Below the pieces are notes generated by a model. That model did no database searches and was not told the DNA's origin. It saw only the letters and a list, made by a program, of their open reading frames with translations. A stretch of 64,000 nt of DNA, from contig JACKNN010000002.1 in assembly GCA_024234855.1 (NCBI GenBank), positions 496,001-560,000 on the forward strand, written 5' to 3'. The DNA is from Pseudomonadales bacterium (lineage in GTDB: Bacteria; Pseudomonadota; Gammaproteobacteria; Pseudomonadales; Halieaceae). Shown here one piece after another: positions 34,696 to 43,608 of this stretch; the stretch's first letter is position 1; each line of letters starts with the position of its first letter. Position numbers and translations under genes: made by a program.

Positions 34696-34720
34696 AAAAA
34701 ACCCCGGTTTAGACCGGGGT
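34696..34720 (-). terminator. intrinsic terminator of yccA
   Basis: 8-bp stem ACCCCGGT/ACCGGGGT with a 4-base loop, followed on the minus strand by six T (34701-34696). It lies just after the yccA stop (34742) and just before the tusD start. Confidence 0.88.
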
Positions 34721-34741
34721 TTGAGTATCACCCGCTGGCGA

Positions 34742-35416
34742 TCAGTCGTCACCGCCGAAAGCGGTAAGCAGGCTCAACAGGTGGATGAACAGGTTGTAGA
34801 TGTCCAGGTAGAGCGATACGGTGGCCCGAATATAGTTGGTCTCCCCGCCGTTGATAATGCGGCTGGTGTCAAACAGGATCAGGCCGGACATGATCATCAC
34901 AATGGCAGCGGAGAGGGTCAGCGACAGGGCGGGAATCGCCAGGAAGATATTGGCAATCATGGCCACCACCGCCACCAGCAGGCCCACCATCAGGAAACCA
35001 CCCATGTAGGAGAAATCCTTACGGGTCGTGAGGGCATAGGCCGACAGCCCAAAGAACACCACGGCGGTACCCCCCAGCGCCTGCATGACCAGTGACGGTC
35101 CATTGGGCATGGCCAGGTAGTAATTGAGCATCGGACCGATGGACGCGCCCATAACACCGGTGAAGGCGAAAATGGCGATCAGGCCCTTGCTGCTGTCGGC
35201 GGTCTTGTTGACCACGAACAACAAGCCAAAACCCACCAGGCTGAGGATCAGCGCGGTGCCCTGGCCCAGGCCCACGGCCATGGACAGCCCCGCAGTGAAC
35301 GCGCTGAACAGCAATGTCATACCCAGCAGCATATACGTGTTTTTCAGCACCTTGTTGGTGCCGATAACCGATTCCAGGCCGGCGGTATTGATGTTGTACA
35401 GGCTCTTGTCTTGCAT
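34742..35416 (-). CDS. yccA: Bax inhibitor-1/YccA-family membrane protein
   Basis: 224 aa with seven predicted membrane helices and the family end RATVSLYLDIYNLFIHLLSLLTAFGGDD. E. coli YccA is a substrate and modulator of FtsH; the YbhL/BI-1 family may be a pH-sensitive Ca2+ leak. Start ATG at 35416 (MQDKSLYNINTAG) is chosen because a strong promoter at 35467-35495 puts transcription start near 35460, which excludes the longer frame to 35533. Own terminator at 34696. Confidence 0.93.
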   Translation of the reverse strand: MQDKSLYNINTAGLESVIGTNKVLKNTYMLLGMTLLFSAFTAGLSMAVGLGQGTALILSLVGFGLLFVVNKTADSSKGLIAIFAFTGVMGASIGPMLNYYLAMPNGPSLVMQALGGTAVVFFGLSAYALTTRKDFSYMGGFLMVGLLVAVVAMIANIFLAIPALSLTLSAAIVMIMSGLILFDTSRIINGGETNYIRATVSLYLDIYNLFIHLLSLLTAFGGDD

Positions 35417-35466
35417 TATTGACTCCGTAGTTCCGCGCACGGAATGTGCGTTCAGTACTTTGACAG

Positions 35467-35495
35467 ATAATAAGGCCGAAATATCCGAAAACCAA
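35467..35495 (-). promoter_or_regulatory. sigma-70 promoter of yccA
   Basis: Minus-strand TTGGTT (35495-35490), 17-base spacer, TATTAT (35472-35467). Start expected near 35460, giving a 44-base leader for yccA. Confidence 0.75.
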
Positions 35496-35672
35496 GGGTT
35501 CTGGTCGACTAATATTGCAGGCGTTGCGGACAAGTATACAGAGTTGCCGCGGAACAGGCGAAAATTGGGGTCGGGGAAGGCCCGATGCCGGCTCCAGATC
35601 CGCGAACTTCGCCGCCTGGCGGGGCGCGATTGGGTGAACCGGGAGGCAATAAGCTTTTCATGCCTGCCACAA

Positions 35673-35708
35673 ACGTAAAAAGGGGTCCGTAGGGACCCCT
35701 TTTTACGT
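35673..35708 (-). terminator. terminator of tRNA-Ser, 16-bp perfect stem
   Basis: ACGTAAAAAGGGGTCC, a 4-base loop GTAG, then its exact complement. It begins directly beyond the CCA end of the tRNA gene. A- and T-runs on both sides make it functional on either strand. Confidence 0.88.
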
Positions 35709-35709
35709 A

Positions 35710-35799
35710 TGGCGGTGGGCTAAGGATTTGAACCTTAGGAGGGGATAAACCCTCAACGGTTTTCAAGACCGCCGCATTCGACCACTCTGCCAGCCCACC
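35710..35799 (-). tRNA. tRNA-Ser (anticodon TGA)
   Basis: 90 bases. Acceptor stem GGTGGGC/GCCCACC with discriminator G and encoded CCA. The anticodon loop CTTGAAA gives TGA, so it reads UCA. A long variable arm (type II) is present. The T-arm GGTTCAAATCC is normal. Promoter at 35850-35877 and terminator at 35673-35708. Confidence 0.96.
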
Positions 35800-35849
35800 G
35801 AAAAACCTGTTGTGTTGTTACCGGCCGCGCCAGGGGCGAGGCAGGCGAG

Positions 35850-35877
35850 ATTATACAGTTCTGCAAATCCGGCACAA
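35850..35877 (-). promoter_or_regulatory. sigma-70 promoter of tRNA-Ser
   Basis: Minus-strand TTGTGC (35877-35872), 16-base spacer, perfect TATAAT (35855-35850). Start near 35843; 44 bases before the mature tRNA end. Confidence 0.7.
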
Positions 35878-35907
35878 GAGGCGGGACGCCCCCTGTGCCG
35901 GATTTAA

Positions 35908-38664
35908 TCAGGACTGGCCGGACGCTTCGGCGTAGTGTGCTTCCGCATTGCCGGGGCCGCGCGGATCATTGCTGGCGCGGGCGACGATTTTGCCGCTGGG
36001 AACCACCGGCGGGGCCACCACATTGCCAAACAGCGGAGGATGGGCCGTCACGATTTCCACCACGCCGACAGGGCGGGGTTCCACGCGTGGATCGTTGATA
36101 GCACGGCCCTGCTCGGTGAGGCCGGCGCCTTTGGGCGTCTCCTCCACCGTAGCGGCAGGCACGACGGTTTTGATTACCGGCATCACTACTGCGGCGGTGA
36201 CAGGCTCCGCCTCAGCCACGGGTGCGGGCGCTGCCGCGGCGGGCTCATCCGGTACGGCCTGCAATGGCAGTTCGGCCGGTTCCAACACGGCGACAGCTTC
36301 AATTGCCGCTGTGATATCCGCTTGCCGGGGCGCCTCAACCACCGGCTGTGTGCCCGGCTCGGTTGGCCGCTGTGCGCTGGCGGCGGCAATGGCGGGTTGC
36401 TGCCCGGTCGTATTAAGGGCCGCGCTATCTGCCTCATTATCTGCACCACCATCGGCTGCCGCAGCATCAGTTGTCTCGGAATCCGATTTGCGGCCGCGAT
36501 TCCGGCGCCGGCGTTGTGGCTCGCCGCGCTTCATCTCGCTGGGGCGCTTGCGGGGCTTCTCGCGGTTGTCCTCGGCGTCCTGTGTATCCGGCTGCTCCTG
36601 GGCCACTGCTTCGAGCGCCTCGTTGGCCGCGTCTTCGGCAGCTTCCGGGCGTCGGCGCTGGCCGTCCCTGCCGCCCCGACGCCGGCCCTGGCCGTTGCCG
36701 CGACCGCTGTCATCGGAGCGCTGGCGATCTTCCGGCCGCTGGCGTTTTGCCGGTTCGCGGCTCTCGTCCGAGCGCGGCTCCTTCGAGCGACTGTCCTGGT
36801 TGCGCGAGCGTTGCTCACCCTGGCTGCCACGGCCGCCGCTGCGGCGCCGGTTGTTGCGCTCGCCCTGGGGCCTGGAACCGGCGCGGGCCGCGGGCTTCTC
36901 GCTGACGCCGGCTGTTGCAGCGACCACCACCGGCTCGGGCTCTGCACCGACCAGGCCCGACCAGATACGCGCCAGCAAACCCTTCCTGGGCGCTGGCGCC
37001 GTGCTGGCCGCGACGGCTTGTGCCGGCTCAACAGGGGCCGGTGTTGGCACGGGTGCCGCCGGGGGCGTGATACCCTGCACGGCGGCTTTCTGCACCGGGA
37101 TAGCCGCGCTGTGGCTGTCGCTGATAGCCTCGGTCTCGGGCACGGTGATGTCAATGGCATAGCTGACCTCGTGGTCGCCGTCCACTTCGTCGTCGCGCAG
37201 GCGCTGCACTTCAAAGTGCGGTGTTTCGAGGTTCGGGTTGGGTATGACCAGCACCCGGGTCTTGCTGACCAGCTCGATCTCGGTCAGCGCGGCGCGTTTC
37301 TCATTGAGCAGGTAGGCGGCTACGTCCACCGGCACTATTGCCCGTACCTCGACGCTGCGGTCCTTGATGGATTCCTCCTCGAGCAGGCGCAGGATCGACA
37401 GCGCGAGGGACTTGGTGTCGCGGATCGTGCCCTGGCCGGTACAGCGCGGGCAGACGATTGCACTGGTTTCGCCCAGTGATGGCCGCAGGCGCTGGCGTGA
37501 CATTTCCAGCAGGCCGAACCGGGAGATACGGCCGACCTGCACTCGCGCCCGGTCTATCTCGAGGGCATCGCGCACGCGGGTTTCCACGGCGCGCTGGTTG
37601 CGGGCAGACAGCATGTCGATGAAATCGATGACCACCAGCCCACCCATGTCGCGCAGGCGCAGCTGCCGGGCGATTTCATCCGCGGCTTCCAGGTTGGTTT
37701 GCAACGCCGTTTCCTCGATATCGCTGCCGCGGGTCGCCCGGGCGGAGTTGATATCGATGGAGATCAGCGCTTCGGTGGGGTCGATCACGATAGAGCCACC
37801 AGCGGGCAACCTGACTTCGCGCTGGAAGGCGGTTTCGATCTGGCTTTCGATCTGGAACCGGTTGAACAGCGGTATGCTGTCCTGGTACATGCGTATACGG
37901 CTCTTGTACTGGGGCATGACCTGGGTGACAAAATCCGTCGCCTGCTTGAAGGCATCGGCCGAATCGATCAATACCTGGTCGACGTCCTCGCGCAGGTAGT
38001 CGCGCACCGCCCTGATGATGACGTTGCTTTCCTGGAACAACAGCTCCGGCGCTTTTACCTCGGCATTGGCCGTGGTGATGGCCTCCCACAGCTGCAGCAG
38101 GTAGTTCAGGTCCCACTGCAATTCCTCGGCCGAGCGACCGACCCCCGCGGTGCGGATGATGACACCCATACCATCGGGGATTTCCAGTGCGCTGAGCGCT
38201 TCCCGCAATTCTGAACGGTCGTCCCCGTCGATGCGACGGGAGATGCCGCCGGCTCGCGGGTTGTTGGGCATGAGCACCATGTAGCGGCCTGCCAGGCTGA
38301 TGAACGTGGTCAGGGCTGCGCCCTTGTTGCCACGCTCTTCCTTGTCGACCTGGACGATGATTTCGGTGCCTTCCTTGACGACATCCCTGATTTTCAGTCG
38401 CCCTTCGGCGTCGCTGGGGGGTTTGCGATAAAAATACTCCCGGGCTATTTCCTTGAGTGGCAAAAAGCCGTGACGATCCGCGCCAAATTCGACGAAGGCA
38501 GCTTCCAGGCTGGGTTCAACCCGGGTGATCTTGCCCTTGTAGATGTTGGATTTTTTCTGCAGGCGGGTGCGGTTTTCGATATCCAGGTCGTACAGGCGCT
38601 GCCCGTCGACCAGTGCTACGCGCAACTCCTCGGGTTGAGTTGCATTGATTAACATCTTCTTCAT
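35908..38664 (-). CDS. rne: ribonuclease E
   Basis: 918 aa. Endonuclease that begins most mRNA decay and processes tRNA and rRNA; core of the degradosome at the inner membrane. N-terminal catalytic half: S1 domain residues about 35-125 (SNIYKGKITRVEPSLEAAFVEFG), DNase I-like Mg2+ site Asp in IDINSARATRG and VIDFIDMLSARNQRAVE, Zn-link CPRCTGQG (two Cys). From about residue 520 to 900 the scaffold half is Arg/Pro/Ala rich and poorly conserved, with a QNRRRRN-type RNA-binding patch, as in other RNase E tails. A 597-base gap lies upstream. Confidence 0.96.
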   Translation of the reverse strand: MKKMLINATQPEELRVALVDGQRLYDLDIENRTRLQKKSNIYKGKITRVEPSLEAAFVEFGADRHGFLPLKEIAREYFYRKPPSDAEGRLKIRDVVKEGTEIIVQVDKEERGNKGAALTTFISLAGRYMVLMPNNPRAGGISRRIDGDDRSELREALSALEIPDGMGVIIRTAGVGRSAEELQWDLNYLLQLWEAITTANAEVKAPELLFQESNVIIRAVRDYLREDVDQVLIDSADAFKQATDFVTQVMPQYKSRIRMYQDSIPLFNRFQIESQIETAFQREVRLPAGGSIVIDPTEALISIDINSARATRGSDIEETALQTNLEAADEIARQLRLRDMGGLVVIDFIDMLSARNQRAVETRVRDALEIDRARVQVGRISRFGLLEMSRQRLRPSLGETSAIVCPRCTGQGTIRDTKSLALSILRLLEEESIKDRSVEVRAIVPVDVAAYLLNEKRAALTEIELVSKTRVLVIPNPNLETPHFEVQRLRDDEVDGDHEVSYAIDITVPETEAISDSHSAAIPVQKAAVQGITPPAAPVPTPAPVEPAQAVAASTAPAPRKGLLARIWSGLVGAEPEPVVVAATAGVSEKPAARAGSRPQGERNNRRRSGGRGSQGEQRSRNQDSRSKEPRSDESREPAKRQRPEDRQRSDDSGRGNGQGRRRGGRDGQRRRPEAAEDAANEALEAVAQEQPDTQDAEDNREKPRKRPSEMKRGEPQRRRRNRGRKSDSETTDAAAADGGADNEADSAALNTTGQQPAIAAASAQRPTEPGTQPVVEAPRQADITAAIEAVAVLEPAELPLQAVPDEPAAAAPAPVAEAEPVTAAVVMPVIKTVVPAATVEETPKGAGLTEQGRAINDPRVEPRPVGVVEIVTAHPPLFGNVVAPPVVPSGKIVARASNDPRGPGNAEAHYAEASGQS

Positions 38665-39261
38665 GATATGCCATTAGCCTTGTTACAACAGGCCTGGCGG
38701 GGCAGGAATCAGCTATAGGGCCGCCCGTGGGGGCGGCTGACAGGAACCAGCAAGGGAGAGATAACAGCCGCCCGACGAATTGGGGGGCGGGTTCTCACCA
38801 GCACTGCTCCTGGCGCCCAGGTGTCAAGTCAACGCCAACCTGCGGCGTGGCCGCGGTCGCTACAGCGTCTCGGGAAAGTTTTGTGGTACTGCTTTCGCCT
38901 TTTTGCTAGTGTCGCAGCACCTGAGACCTGCGACGACGCCGTGTTTTCTGAATAACTGATTCTGTGTCCCGGCAGTATCTGCTGCGCGGTTTATATAACT
39001 GTCGACACCCGTGTTTAGATCAGCTGTTCAGTTTAGTCTGGCTGGCAACGGAATAATTTCATTCACGCTCTATAACAGGGTGTAGACATCCGGTTAGTCG
39101 ATGTGTGATCAGGCTGGCGGAACCGTGCGTCTCTGCGGCAGGCCCAAGCTGTCGCCAGCGGGTTATGTAGTCACCAACGCCGGCTATTGTCCTCGGCGGG
39201 TGTAATCACACGCGCGGACTATACCAGTAAACGGAAGAAAACTAAATGATTTCGGCAACTT
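38665..39261. other. rne leader / rluC intergenic region
   Basis: 597 bases with no gene. On the rne side are two GC-rich hairpins: GCCGCCC/GGGCGGC at 38720-38737 and CCGCCC/GGGCGG at 38768-38790. E. coli rne has a long structured 5' leader for autoregulation by RNase E, and this could be its counterpart. A TATATAA element occurs at 38992-38998 but has no clear -35 partner on either strand. Confidence 0.5.
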
Positions 39262-40218
39262 ATGCCTGACCCGGAGCAACAGCAGCAAGCCACAGGAGTG
39301 CATCACCTGCGCGTGGATGAGGACTCTGTGGGCCAGAGGCTGGACAATTACCTGGTGCGCGAGCTCAAGGGTGTGCCCAAAACGCGCCTGTACCGTGCCT
39401 TGCGCAAGGGTGAAATCCGGGTGAACAAGGGGCGGGTCAAGGCGGATTACCGCCTGGCGGCGGGTGACCTGGTGCGAATCCCGCCGTTGCGGCGGCCATC
39501 CCCATCCGAGCCGGCGCCGGTGCCCCGCTACTGGGCCGACCAGCTTGGCCAGCGCGTGGTATTCGAAAATGATAGCCTGCTGGTCATCAATAAACCTTCC
39601 GGTATCGCCGTCCATGGCGGCAGTGGCCTCAGTTTTGGCCTGATAGAGAGTTTGCGCCAGTTGCGGCCGGATGACCGTTACCTGGAACTGGTACACCGGC
39701 TCGACCGGGACACTTCCGGCCTGATCATGATCGCCAGGCGGCCGGCCATGTTGCGCGAACTGCACCGGCAGCTGCGGGAGGACGAGGTCGACAAGCGCTA
39801 TCTTGCCCTGGTGGCCGGCAGCTGGCCCAGGAGCCTGCGCGTGGTGGAGGCGCCGCTGGAAAAGAATGTCCTGCAGTCGGGGGAGCGGATGGTGCGGGTC
39901 GCGCGGGAGGGCAAGCGCTCGATCACTGAATTCACTATCGTGGAGCGCTTCGAGCGCGCAACCCTGCTGGAGGCAAAGCCGATCACCGGGCGCACTCACC
40001 AGATCCGGGTGCACGCCCGCCACGCCGGCTTTCCCCTGCTGGGTGATGATAAGTACAGCGACGAGGGCACGGCCGGGCTGTGTCGTGCCCTCGGTTTGCA
40101 GCGCCTGTTCCTGCACGCCCGCTCACTGTGCATTTCGCTGCCCGGCAACGGCCGGCTGCGGTGCGAGGCGGATCTGGATCCAGATCTCGAAAATATATTA
40201 AATAAACTTCGTAACTAA
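39262..40218 (+). CDS. rluC: 23S rRNA pseudouridine synthase RluC
   Basis: 318 aa. S4 RNA-binding domain residues 15-80, then the RsuA/RluA catalytic domain with the nucleophilic Asp in VHRLDRDTSGLIMIAR and RTHQIRVHARHAGFPLLGDDKYS. It makes pseudouridines 955, 2504 and 2580 in 23S rRNA. Adjacent and divergent to rne as in E. coli, where rne and rluC are also back to back. Confidence 0.95.
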   Translation: MPDPEQQQQATGVHHLRVDEDSVGQRLDNYLVRELKGVPKTRLYRALRKGEIRVNKGRVKADYRLAAGDLVRIPPLRRPSPSEPAPVPRYWADQLGQRVVFENDSLLVINKPSGIAVHGGSGLSFGLIESLRQLRPDDRYLELVHRLDRDTSGLIMIARRPAMLRELHRQLREDEVDKRYLALVAGSWPRSLRVVEAPLEKNVLQSGERMVRVAREGKRSITEFTIVERFERATLLEAKPITGRTHQIRVHARHAGFPLLGDDKYSDEGTAGLCRALGLQRLFLHARSLCISLPGNGRLRCEADLDPDLENILNKLRN

Positions 40219-40224
40219 TTGTTT

Positions 40225-40869
40225 ATGATAGCAATATTTGACTGGGATGGAACTCTGTGCGACTCCATAGAGCATATTGTTTGTGCCATGAGCGATGCCG
40301 CGGCCGAACTGGCGATAGAACCGCCGTCGGCGCACGCTATCCGGGACATCGTCGGGCTGGGCCTGCCACAGGCCCTTGCCCAGCTGTTTCCCGGGCTCGA
40401 TGAGACCAGGCGCGCCGAGATAGCGCTGGCGTATTCACGCCACTTTTCCTCTCCGGCGGGGGGGCAGCCGCCGCTTTTTCGCGGGGCGCTCGCTACCCTC
40501 AACGGCTTGCGGGCGCGCGGCATTGAATTGGCTGTTGCCACCGGCAAGAGCCGGCGGGGTCTGGATCGGGTGCTGGCTGCGATGGGCCTCAGCGACTTTT
40601 TTGACGCCACCCGTTGCGCCGATGAGACCCGCTCCAAGCCGCACCCGCGCATGCTGCACGAAATCCTCGCTGCCCGGGGGAAATCCACCGGGGAAGCCGT
40701 GATGATCGGGGACAGCGAATACGACCTGGCGATGGCGCAACAGGCGGGCGTGCGCTCGGTGGCCGTCACACTGGGCGTCCACGGCAGGGACAGGCTGGCG
40801 GGTTACCAACCGCTGGCCATCGTCGATGAACTGCCGCAGCTGCTCGACCTCGAGGCGTTTTCAGGCTGA
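40225..40869 (+). CDS. HAD-superfamily hydrolase (phosphoglycolate phosphatase-like)
   Basis: 214 aa. HAD motif I IFDWDGTLCDS, motif II TGKSRRGLD, motif IV IGDSEYDLAMAQQAG. Likely a phosphatase of a small metabolite. ATG at 40225 is 7 bases after the rluC stop, so the two are co-transcribed; in many gammaproteobacteria rluC is also followed by such a phosphatase. Confidence 0.9.
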   Translation: MIAIFDWDGTLCDSIEHIVCAMSDAAAELAIEPPSAHAIRDIVGLGLPQALAQLFPGLDETRRAEIALAYSRHFSSPAGGQPPLFRGALATLNGLRARGIELAVATGKSRRGLDRVLAAMGLSDFFDATRCADETRSKPHPRMLHEILAARGKSTGEAVMIGDSEYDLAMAQQAGVRSVAVTLGVHGRDRLAGYQPLAIVDELPQLLDLEAFSG

Positions 40870-40920
40870 GCCGGCGCTCAATTCCCGCGCGGTGCATGGC
40901 CAGCGAGTACAGCCGGCAGT

Positions 40921-41526
40921 CTATTTCCAACGGGTGCCCAGTACCGGAAATCCCGCCTCCCCGAGCAGGCTGGTGAGGGCGATAAGCGGCAGCCCCTCCA
41001 GGCTGGTGGGGTCATTGCCCTCCATGCGCTCGAACAGGGCAATGCCCAGTCCCTCGCATTTGAAGCTGCCGGCACAGTCGTAGGGTTCCTCGAGATGAAG
41101 GTAATTTTCTATGCTTTTGTCGTCAATTTCGCGGAAATGGACCCGAAAACGTTCCACGTGGAACCGTTCAAAGCCGCTTTTTTCGCACCGTAGCGCCAGC
41201 CCGGTATAAAAAGTGACAACTCGCCCGGCGCTGGCGCGCAACTGTAGGCGGGCCGCCTGGAAATTGCCGGGTTTGCCCATGGCGACCCCTTCCGGGTCCT
41301 CGTCTGCCGCCGCGGCCACCTGGTCGCTGCCGATCACCAGGGCCCCCGGGTGCGCAAGGGAGATGGAGCGTGCCTTGGCCAGGGCCAGTCGGGTCGCCAT
41401 TGCTGCGGGCGCCTCGGCGTGAAGCGGGCGCTCATCCGCGTCCGGCGCCATGCAGCGAAAGGGAATTCGCAGGCGTTCCAGCAGGCGGCGGCGATAGGGG
41501 GAGGTCGAGGCGAGGATGATGTCCAT
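40921..41526 (-). CDS. Maf-type nucleotide pyrophosphatase (YceF-like)
   Basis: 201 aa. IILASTSPYRRRLLERLRIPF and ALVIGSDQVAA are the Maf signatures; ALAKA segment follows. YceF homologues act on m7GTP, others on dTTP/UTP to exclude modified nucleotides. It is divergent from yceD and shares a 97-base intergenic region with the promoter at 41587-41615. Neighbour order maf-yceD-rpmF is the same as in E. coli (yceF-yceD-rpmF). Confidence 0.92.
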   Translation of the reverse strand: MDIILASTSPYRRRLLERLRIPFRCMAPDADERPLHAEAPAAMATRLALAKARSISLAHPGALVIGSDQVAAAADEDPEGVAMGKPGNFQAARLQLRASAGRVVTFYTGLALRCEKSGFERFHVERFRVHFREIDDKSIENYLHLEEPYDCAGSFKCEGLGIALFERMEGNDPTSLEGLPLIALTSLLGEAGFPVLGTRWK

Positions 41527-41586
41527 GTCAGGGGCTGTCCGTTCCTGTGGGTAAGCGAGTGAACTGTTTGTATTTTAAAGATATTT

Positions 41587-41615
41587 TTGACAAAGATGGA
41601 AACCGCCCCTATGAT
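41587..41615 (+). promoter_or_regulatory. sigma-70 consensus promoter of yceD-rpmF
   Basis: TTGACA (41587-41592), 17-base spacer, TATGAT (41610-41615). The expected start is at 41621-41624, at or just before the yceD ATG. Confidence 0.85.
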
Positions 41616-41623
41616 GCGCGCCT

Positions 41624-42163
41624 ATGTTGAGTGAGCCCCTCCCGAGCACGCTGGATGTCCGCAAGGCAGCCGCGCGTGGCGTGAGTGTCAGGGGAGCGCT
41701 AAAACCCCTGGATTTACAGCGTTTTCGTGCACTTTTAGCGGACGATGACGGGGTGATTCAGGCGGGATTATCGTTCACCCGGGACGAGGAAAACAGGTAC
41801 ATCATCCAACTGGCAATAACAGCCGAGGTGGTGGTGACCTGTCAGCGCTGCCTGGAACCATTGCCCCACGCCCTGGCCTGTGACAATACCCTGGCTGTGG
41901 TGTGGACGGACGAGCAGGCCGCCCACCTGCCTCGGCACCTGGAACCCCTGGTAGTCGAGGACGAGGCGTGCAATCTCTGGGACGTGGTCGAAGATGAACT
42001 GATACTGGCGCTGCCGTCCTTCAGTTACCACGACACCGGAGAATGCCAACAGATATTGGCCAGGTTTAATGCCGCTGAGGCTCCCTCCGAGGAGGTGGTC
42101 CCGGTTGAAAAACCGAATCCGTTTAACGTGCTGGCGCAATTAAAGCCCGGCAGCAAAACCTAG
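41624..42163 (+). CDS. yceD: YceD (DUF177) large-ribosomal-RNA-accumulation-type protein
   Basis: 179 aa. Conserved CQRCLEP and VEDELILALPSFSYH motifs. In plants and bacteria the family aids 23S rRNA accumulation, and in E. coli it sits before rpmF as here. The ATG (41624) has no ribosome-binding site, and the promoter would start transcription within about 3 bases, so the mRNA is probably leaderless. The first in-frame downstream start is too far to keep the family N-terminus (PSTLDVRKAAARG). Confidence 0.92.
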   Translation: MLSEPLPSTLDVRKAAARGVSVRGALKPLDLQRFRALLADDDGVIQAGLSFTRDEENRYIIQLAITAEVVVTCQRCLEPLPHALACDNTLAVVWTDEQAAHLPRHLEPLVVEDEACNLWDVVEDELILALPSFSYHDTGECQQILARFNAAEAPSEEVVPVEKPNPFNVLAQLKPGSKT

Positions 42164-42172
42164 GAGTCAGTC

Positions 42173-42355
42173 ATGGCTGTCCAGAAAAGCAAGAAAACGC
42201 GTTCACGTCGCGGCATGCGCCGTTCACATGATGCGCTGTCAGGTCCCACCCTGTCGGTGGACCAGACCTCCGGTGAGACCCACCGTCGCCACCATGTCAC
42301 CGCGGACGGTTTCTACCGCGGCAAGAAGGTTGTCGACACCGGATCCGAAGACTAA
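42173..42355 (+). CDS. rpmF: 50S ribosomal protein L32
   Basis: 60 aa. MAVQKSKKTRSRRGMRRSHD start and the GETHRRHHVTADGFYRGKKV end are typical. The Zn-binding Cys residues of some L32 proteins are absent. GGAG precedes the ATG; follows yceD by 9 bases. Confidence 0.97.
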   Translation: MAVQKSKKTRSRRGMRRSHDALSGPTLSVDQTSGETHRRHHVTADGFYRGKKVVDTGSED

Positions 42356-42641
42356 TAGCGGCTGGTGGGCGACGCCCTGCCGTTTGTTGTCACGGTTTGG
42401 TCATCGCTCTACCGATTGCGCGGGGGAAATCAGCCCCCGCAACTTCTCCCGACCCGGTGCCACTCGGCCCCGGTCCAGAAAATCGCCCAGTCTGTCGCCC
42501 CAGGCAGTTTTTACCGGAACCCGACTCAAGCGGTGCGGGCATTCCTGCACCGCGGCTTGATTGTGCGCTACACTTTTGCACGGACGTGATAGTGCACTAG
42601 CCAAAACACCCGACTGTGCCCCGAGTAGAAAGGAGAAAATA
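42356..42641 (+). other. rpmF-fabD intergenic region lacking plsX and fabH
   Basis: 286 bases with no ORF of note. Two hairpins: GCGGGGG/CCCCCGC at 42420-42440 and GCGGTGC/GCACCGC at 42530-42553; neither has a T-tract. In most gammaproteobacteria plsX and often fabH stand here. No remnant of either was recognisable by eye. Confidence 0.6.
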
Positions 42642-43589
42642 ATGTCAGATAAGTCGATTGCCTTTGTTTTTCCCGGGCAGGGCTCGCAGAAAACAGGCAT
42701 GTTGGCCGCCGCGCACGAGCGCTTCGCCGCCGTGCGCGATACGTTTGCAGAAGCCTCACAGGCGCTGGGCTACGACCTGTGGGATGTGGTCCAGAACGGC
42801 ACGCAGGAGGCCCTGAACCTGACCGAGACAACCCAGCCGGTGCTGCTGACTTCGAGCGTGGCGCTGTGGCGATCCTGGCTGGAGCAGGGCGGGCGTGCCC
42901 CGCAAATACTGGCCGGCCACAGCCTCGGCGAATTCTCGGCATTGGTCTGTGCCGGTGCGCTGCAATTTGCCGACGCGGTACAGTTGGTTCGGCAGCGCGG
43001 CGCATTCATGCAAACAGCCGTGCCGGTGGGTGAGGGCGCAATGGCCGCCATACTCGGCCTGGATGACGACATCATCGACCAGGTCTGCAGTGCCGCTGCG
43101 GTCGGCACCGGGCGAGTTGTCGCGGCGGTGAATTTCAACTCTCCCGGACAGGTTGTGATTGCCGGGCACACCCAGGCAGTCGATGAAGCGGTGCGGCTAT
43201 TGAAGGACGCTGGCGCGAAACGCGCCATGCCGCTGCCGGTAAGCGCACCTTTCCATACCGAACTGATGAGGCCCGCCGGCGAGCGGTTGGCGCAGGTGAT
43301 CGCCAACCTGACCGTCAGGCGCCCGGAGATACCGGTGGTACATAATGTACACGCCGCTGTCGAAACTGATCCCGCCAAAATAAAGGCGCTGCTGGTGGAA
43401 CAAATCTATCGTCCGGTGCAGTGGACCCGCTGTGTGCAAACCATGGCCGGGTCTGGCGCCACCCATATTGTCGAATGCGGCCCGGGCAAGGTACTGAGCG
43501 GACTGAGTCGTCGCATTGACAAGTCGCTGGAGAATTTTTCACTCGAAGAGCCGGATGAATTGCTTGCCACGCTGGCCGCACTGAGCTGA
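42642..43589 (+). CDS. fabD: malonyl-CoA:ACP transacylase
   Basis: 315 aa from ATG 42642, behind AGGAG. Catalytic Ser94 in GHSLGE and His in SAPFHTEL. Transfers malonate from CoA to acyl carrier protein, supplying fatty acid elongation. Directly upstream of fabG and acpP. The longer frame to 42561 is not conserved-like. Confidence 0.96.
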   Translation: MSDKSIAFVFPGQGSQKTGMLAAAHERFAAVRDTFAEASQALGYDLWDVVQNGTQEALNLTETTQPVLLTSSVALWRSWLEQGGRAPQILAGHSLGEFSALVCAGALQFADAVQLVRQRGAFMQTAVPVGEGAMAAILGLDDDIIDQVCSAAAVGTGRVVAAVNFNSPGQVVIAGHTQAVDEAVRLLKDAGAKRAMPLPVSAPFHTELMRPAGERLAQVIANLTVRRPEIPVVHNVHAAVETDPAKIKALLVEQIYRPVQWTRCVQTMAGSGATHIVECGPGKVLSGLSRRIDKSLENFSLEEPDELLATLAALS

Positions 43590-43608
43590 CGACAACGAGG
43601 GACTACCC

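Noticed and set aside
35935..37479. Long plus-strand frames opposite rne.
   Set aside because: They mirror the Arg/Pro/Ala-rich tail of RNase E in reverse; no sign of selection as protein.
42420..42553. Terminators between rpmF and fabD.
   Set aside because: Both GC-rich stems lack T-tracts; noted only as hairpins.
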